From NCBI GenBank assembly GCA_949286445.1, contig CASECL010000240.1, positions 1 to 23,629 of the forward strand: a DNA stretch of 23,629 nt. The letters run 5' to 3'. Position 1 is the stretch's first letter; each line of letters opens with the position of its first letter. This document shows positions 22,151 through 23,629 of the stretch, one piece after another. This DNA comes from an uncultured bacterium (lineage in GTDB: Bacteria > Verrucomicrobiota > Lentisphaeria > Victivallales > Victivallaceae). The position numbers were made by a program, and so were the translations under genes. Under the pieces are notes generated by a model, which saw only the letters and a program-made list of their open reading frames with translations, was not told the DNA's origin and did no database searches.

Positions 22151-23482
22151 TTGAAGAAAATGGATATGGACGCAGTCGCTGCTCAGCACGAAGCCTTGAA
22201 AATGGCATCGGAAAAAGATAATTATAAACACACTTCACACCCTCAAGCCCAATGGTTTCCGCTGGCCGGACTCGGGTTGTTTATACACTGGGGGCTCTCT
22301 TCGGTGGAGGGAAGATACGATCTATCCTGGGGAATGATTGCCAATACGCCGTGGGATCGATCAGGCAACGGGAAAAATAAAATTACTCCCGCTGAATATT
22401 GGAAAAAAGCTGAAGTATTCAATCCGCGTTCTTTTGATCCGGTGAAAATACTGACTGCGGCTAAAGCTGCCGGATGTACTTACGCGGTTATGACTTCGAT
22501 GCATCATGACGGTTACACTATGTGGCCCAGCGGGACAACGGATTTCGGCGTGCAAAGATTTCTGAATGGACGGGATCTGGTGGGGGAATTTGTTGACGGC
22601 TGCCGGGCAACCGGTTTGAAAATCGGAATATATTATTCTCCTCTGGACTGGCATTTTGACCGGAAATACAAGTCGTTCAGCTATCTCAGTGAGGAGTTGG
22701 GACAGGAATACATGGATGCCAATTGGCAGGCCTTTCCTGAACATCCGGTTTTTCCCCCGGAACATCTTGCTGAGGGGAACCGGATATATCACCAGCGAAT
22801 CCGTGAACTGCTGACCAGGTACGGAAAGATTGATTTACTCTGGCTTGACGGGGGCGGCACAGACGACAGCGTTGCGGAACTTGCCCGGTCAATTCAGGCG
22901 CATATTGTAATCAATTCCCGCAGTTGCCCAGGAGATTACGGCACTACCGAGTGTGAATTGCCGGAAAAACGTTTTACCGGATGGTTTGAAACCCCGCATT
23001 GCTGGCAGGAGCTGGTAAATGGAGCCAATCAATGGGGGTATTTTAAAGATACACCCTATAAACCGGCGGCATGGATGCTGGAACAGTTGATTTTGCTTCG
23101 CCGCTGGGGTGGTAACCTGCTGATAAATGTAAGTCCTGACGGCAATGGAGAACTGCATCCTTCCGGTTACGTTGAGATGAAGAAGGCGGCGGAATGGATG
23201 AAAAACTGCCGCGAATCGGTTATCGGAACTTTGCCGGGAGATGACATAGAAGTACCGATGACAAGTTCAGCAGACGGGAAAAAACGCTATTTCTTTTTCC
23301 TGTCCGGCCGTCCGGAAAGGAAAGTGCATTGGAATTCCGGTTCCGGAAAAATACTGTCGGTACGGGTAATGAATGATAATAATATGCTTCCGTTTTCACA
23401 AAAAGACGGCGTTTTAACCTTTGAATACCGTCCTGACACTGAATTTACCATGCCGGTGGCAGTGGAAGCCGTGCTGGAGTAA
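22151..23482 (+). CDS. GH29 alpha-L-fucosidase
   Basis: The enzyme is expected to release L-fucose from glycans such as mucin or plant/host oligosaccharides by a retaining mechanism. The 443-residue protein has the GH29 blocks GLGLFIHWG at 40-48, MTSMHHDGYTMW at 114-125, IGIYYSPLDWH and DLLWLDGGG at 228-236 with the likely nucleophile D233; GWFETPHCW is a candidate region for the acid/base, which is poorly conserved in this family. WGGNLLINVSPDGNG matches the typical 'GGNlLLNigPdpdG'. The TTG at 22151 has AGGAG seven bases upstream; the ATG at 22160 is the alternative. No signal peptide is seen, so it probably acts in the cytoplasm on imported oligosaccharides. Only a short C-terminal beta domain follows the barrel. 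Confidence 0.93.
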   Translation: MKKMDMDAVAAQHEALKMASEKDNYKHTSHPQAQWFPLAGLGLFIHWGLSSVEGRYDLSWGMIANTPWDRSGNGKNKITPAEYWKKAEVFNPRSFDPVKILTAAKAAGCTYAVMTSMHHDGYTMWPSGTTDFGVQRFLNGRDLVGEFVDGCRATGLKIGIYYSPLDWHFDRKYKSFSYLSEELGQEYMDANWQAFPEHPVFPPEHLAEGNRIYHQRIRELLTRYGKIDLLWLDGGGTDDSVAELARSIQAHIVINSRSCPGDYGTTECELPEKRFTGWFETPHCWQELVNGANQWGYFKDTPYKPAAWMLEQLILLRRWGGNLLINVSPDGNGELHPSGYVEMKKAAEWMKNCRESVIGTLPGDDIEVPMTSSADGKKRYFFFLSGRPERKVHWNSGSGKILSVRVMNDNNMLPFSQKDGVLTFEYRPDTEFTMPVAVEAVLE

Positions 23483-23512
23483 TAATTGTAACGCAGAGTA
23501 AAGGATAATGGA

Positions 23513-23534
23513 AACCGCAGGGGAGGGGGCGGTT
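23513..23534 (+). terminator. Weak hairpin after fucosidase
   Basis: AACCGC (23513-23518) and GCGGTT (23529-23534) form a 6-bp stem with a G-rich ten-base loop, 30 bases after the fucosidase stop. There is no T-tract, so termination here is only a possibility. Confidence 0.25.
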
Positions 23535-23543
23535 ACATTACAT

Positions 23544-23629
23544 AGTCGATTATGCAAAAGTCGATTTTGGCTTTAGATAAGGCGGCAAAGCCGACGCATA
23601 CTGACGTATGCGAGGCTGAAGCCAACGAA
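23544..23629. repeat. Nested inverted repeats, possible intergenic repeat element (cut by edge)
   Basis: AGTCGATT is directly repeated (23544-23551 and 23559-23566). It is followed by nested arms: TTGGCTT (23567-23573) with AAGCCAA (23619-23625) outside, AGCC (23589-23592) with GGCT (23614-23617), and CGCATAC (23595-23601) with GTATGCG (23606-23612) inside around a four-base loop. AAAGCC at 23587-23592 can also pair with GGCTTT at 23569-23574. This layered symmetry is typical of REP- or MITE-like intergenic elements. No second copy exists in the window, and the element may continue past the edge. Confidence 0.45.

Overview
The window looks like chromosomal DNA from a Gram-negative bacterium of the PVC superphylum, most likely Lentisphaerota (Victivallis-like) or a close relative. 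This is an inference. It rests on a V/A-type ATPase operon in the chlamydial order E - DUF2764 - A - B - D, an LPS heptose gene (hldD), a cytoplasmic-looking GH29 fucosidase, a DUF4404-type small protein and a CCGG-rich base composition of about half G+C. No rRNA, tRNA, CRISPR array, transposase or prophage gene was found.

Left part (1-10305, minus strand). Ten genes read leftward with short gaps or overlaps and probably form one long transcription unit: hom (homoserine dehydrogenase), an Ask_Ect-type aspartokinase, V-type ATPase subunits E, DUF2764, A, B and D, a ClC chloride channel/antiporter, a dolichol/phytol-kinase-like CTP-dependent lipid kinase, and an AlbA_2/Schlafen-type protein that runs off the left edge. 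The membrane subunits I and K, which follow D in the chlamydial arrangement, are absent here. The ClC gene sits in their place, two bases after the stop of D.

Centre (10306-19349, plus strand). A 511-base divergent spacer with several strong hairpins precedes a MATE efflux gene. Then come yebC, a 355-base structured gap, hldD, hisF, a single-domain malic enzyme, a GT-C membrane glycosyltransferase and rlmN, the last two overlapping by one base. These are mostly housekeeping and envelope genes with no single pathway.

Right part (19350-23629). An HD-domain hydrolase gene and tyrS read leftward. tyrS and a small DUF4404-like gene diverge from back-to-back promoters whose -35 boxes form one palindrome. 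A strong intrinsic terminator and an operator-like palindrome follow, then a GH29 alpha-L-fucosidase with a TTG start. The right edge holds a set of nested inverted repeats that looks like part of an intergenic repeat element.

The most notable points are the V-ATPase operon with ClC in place of its membrane sector, the MATE leader in which one hairpin arm can pair with either of two repeated partners, and the right-edge hairpin element.
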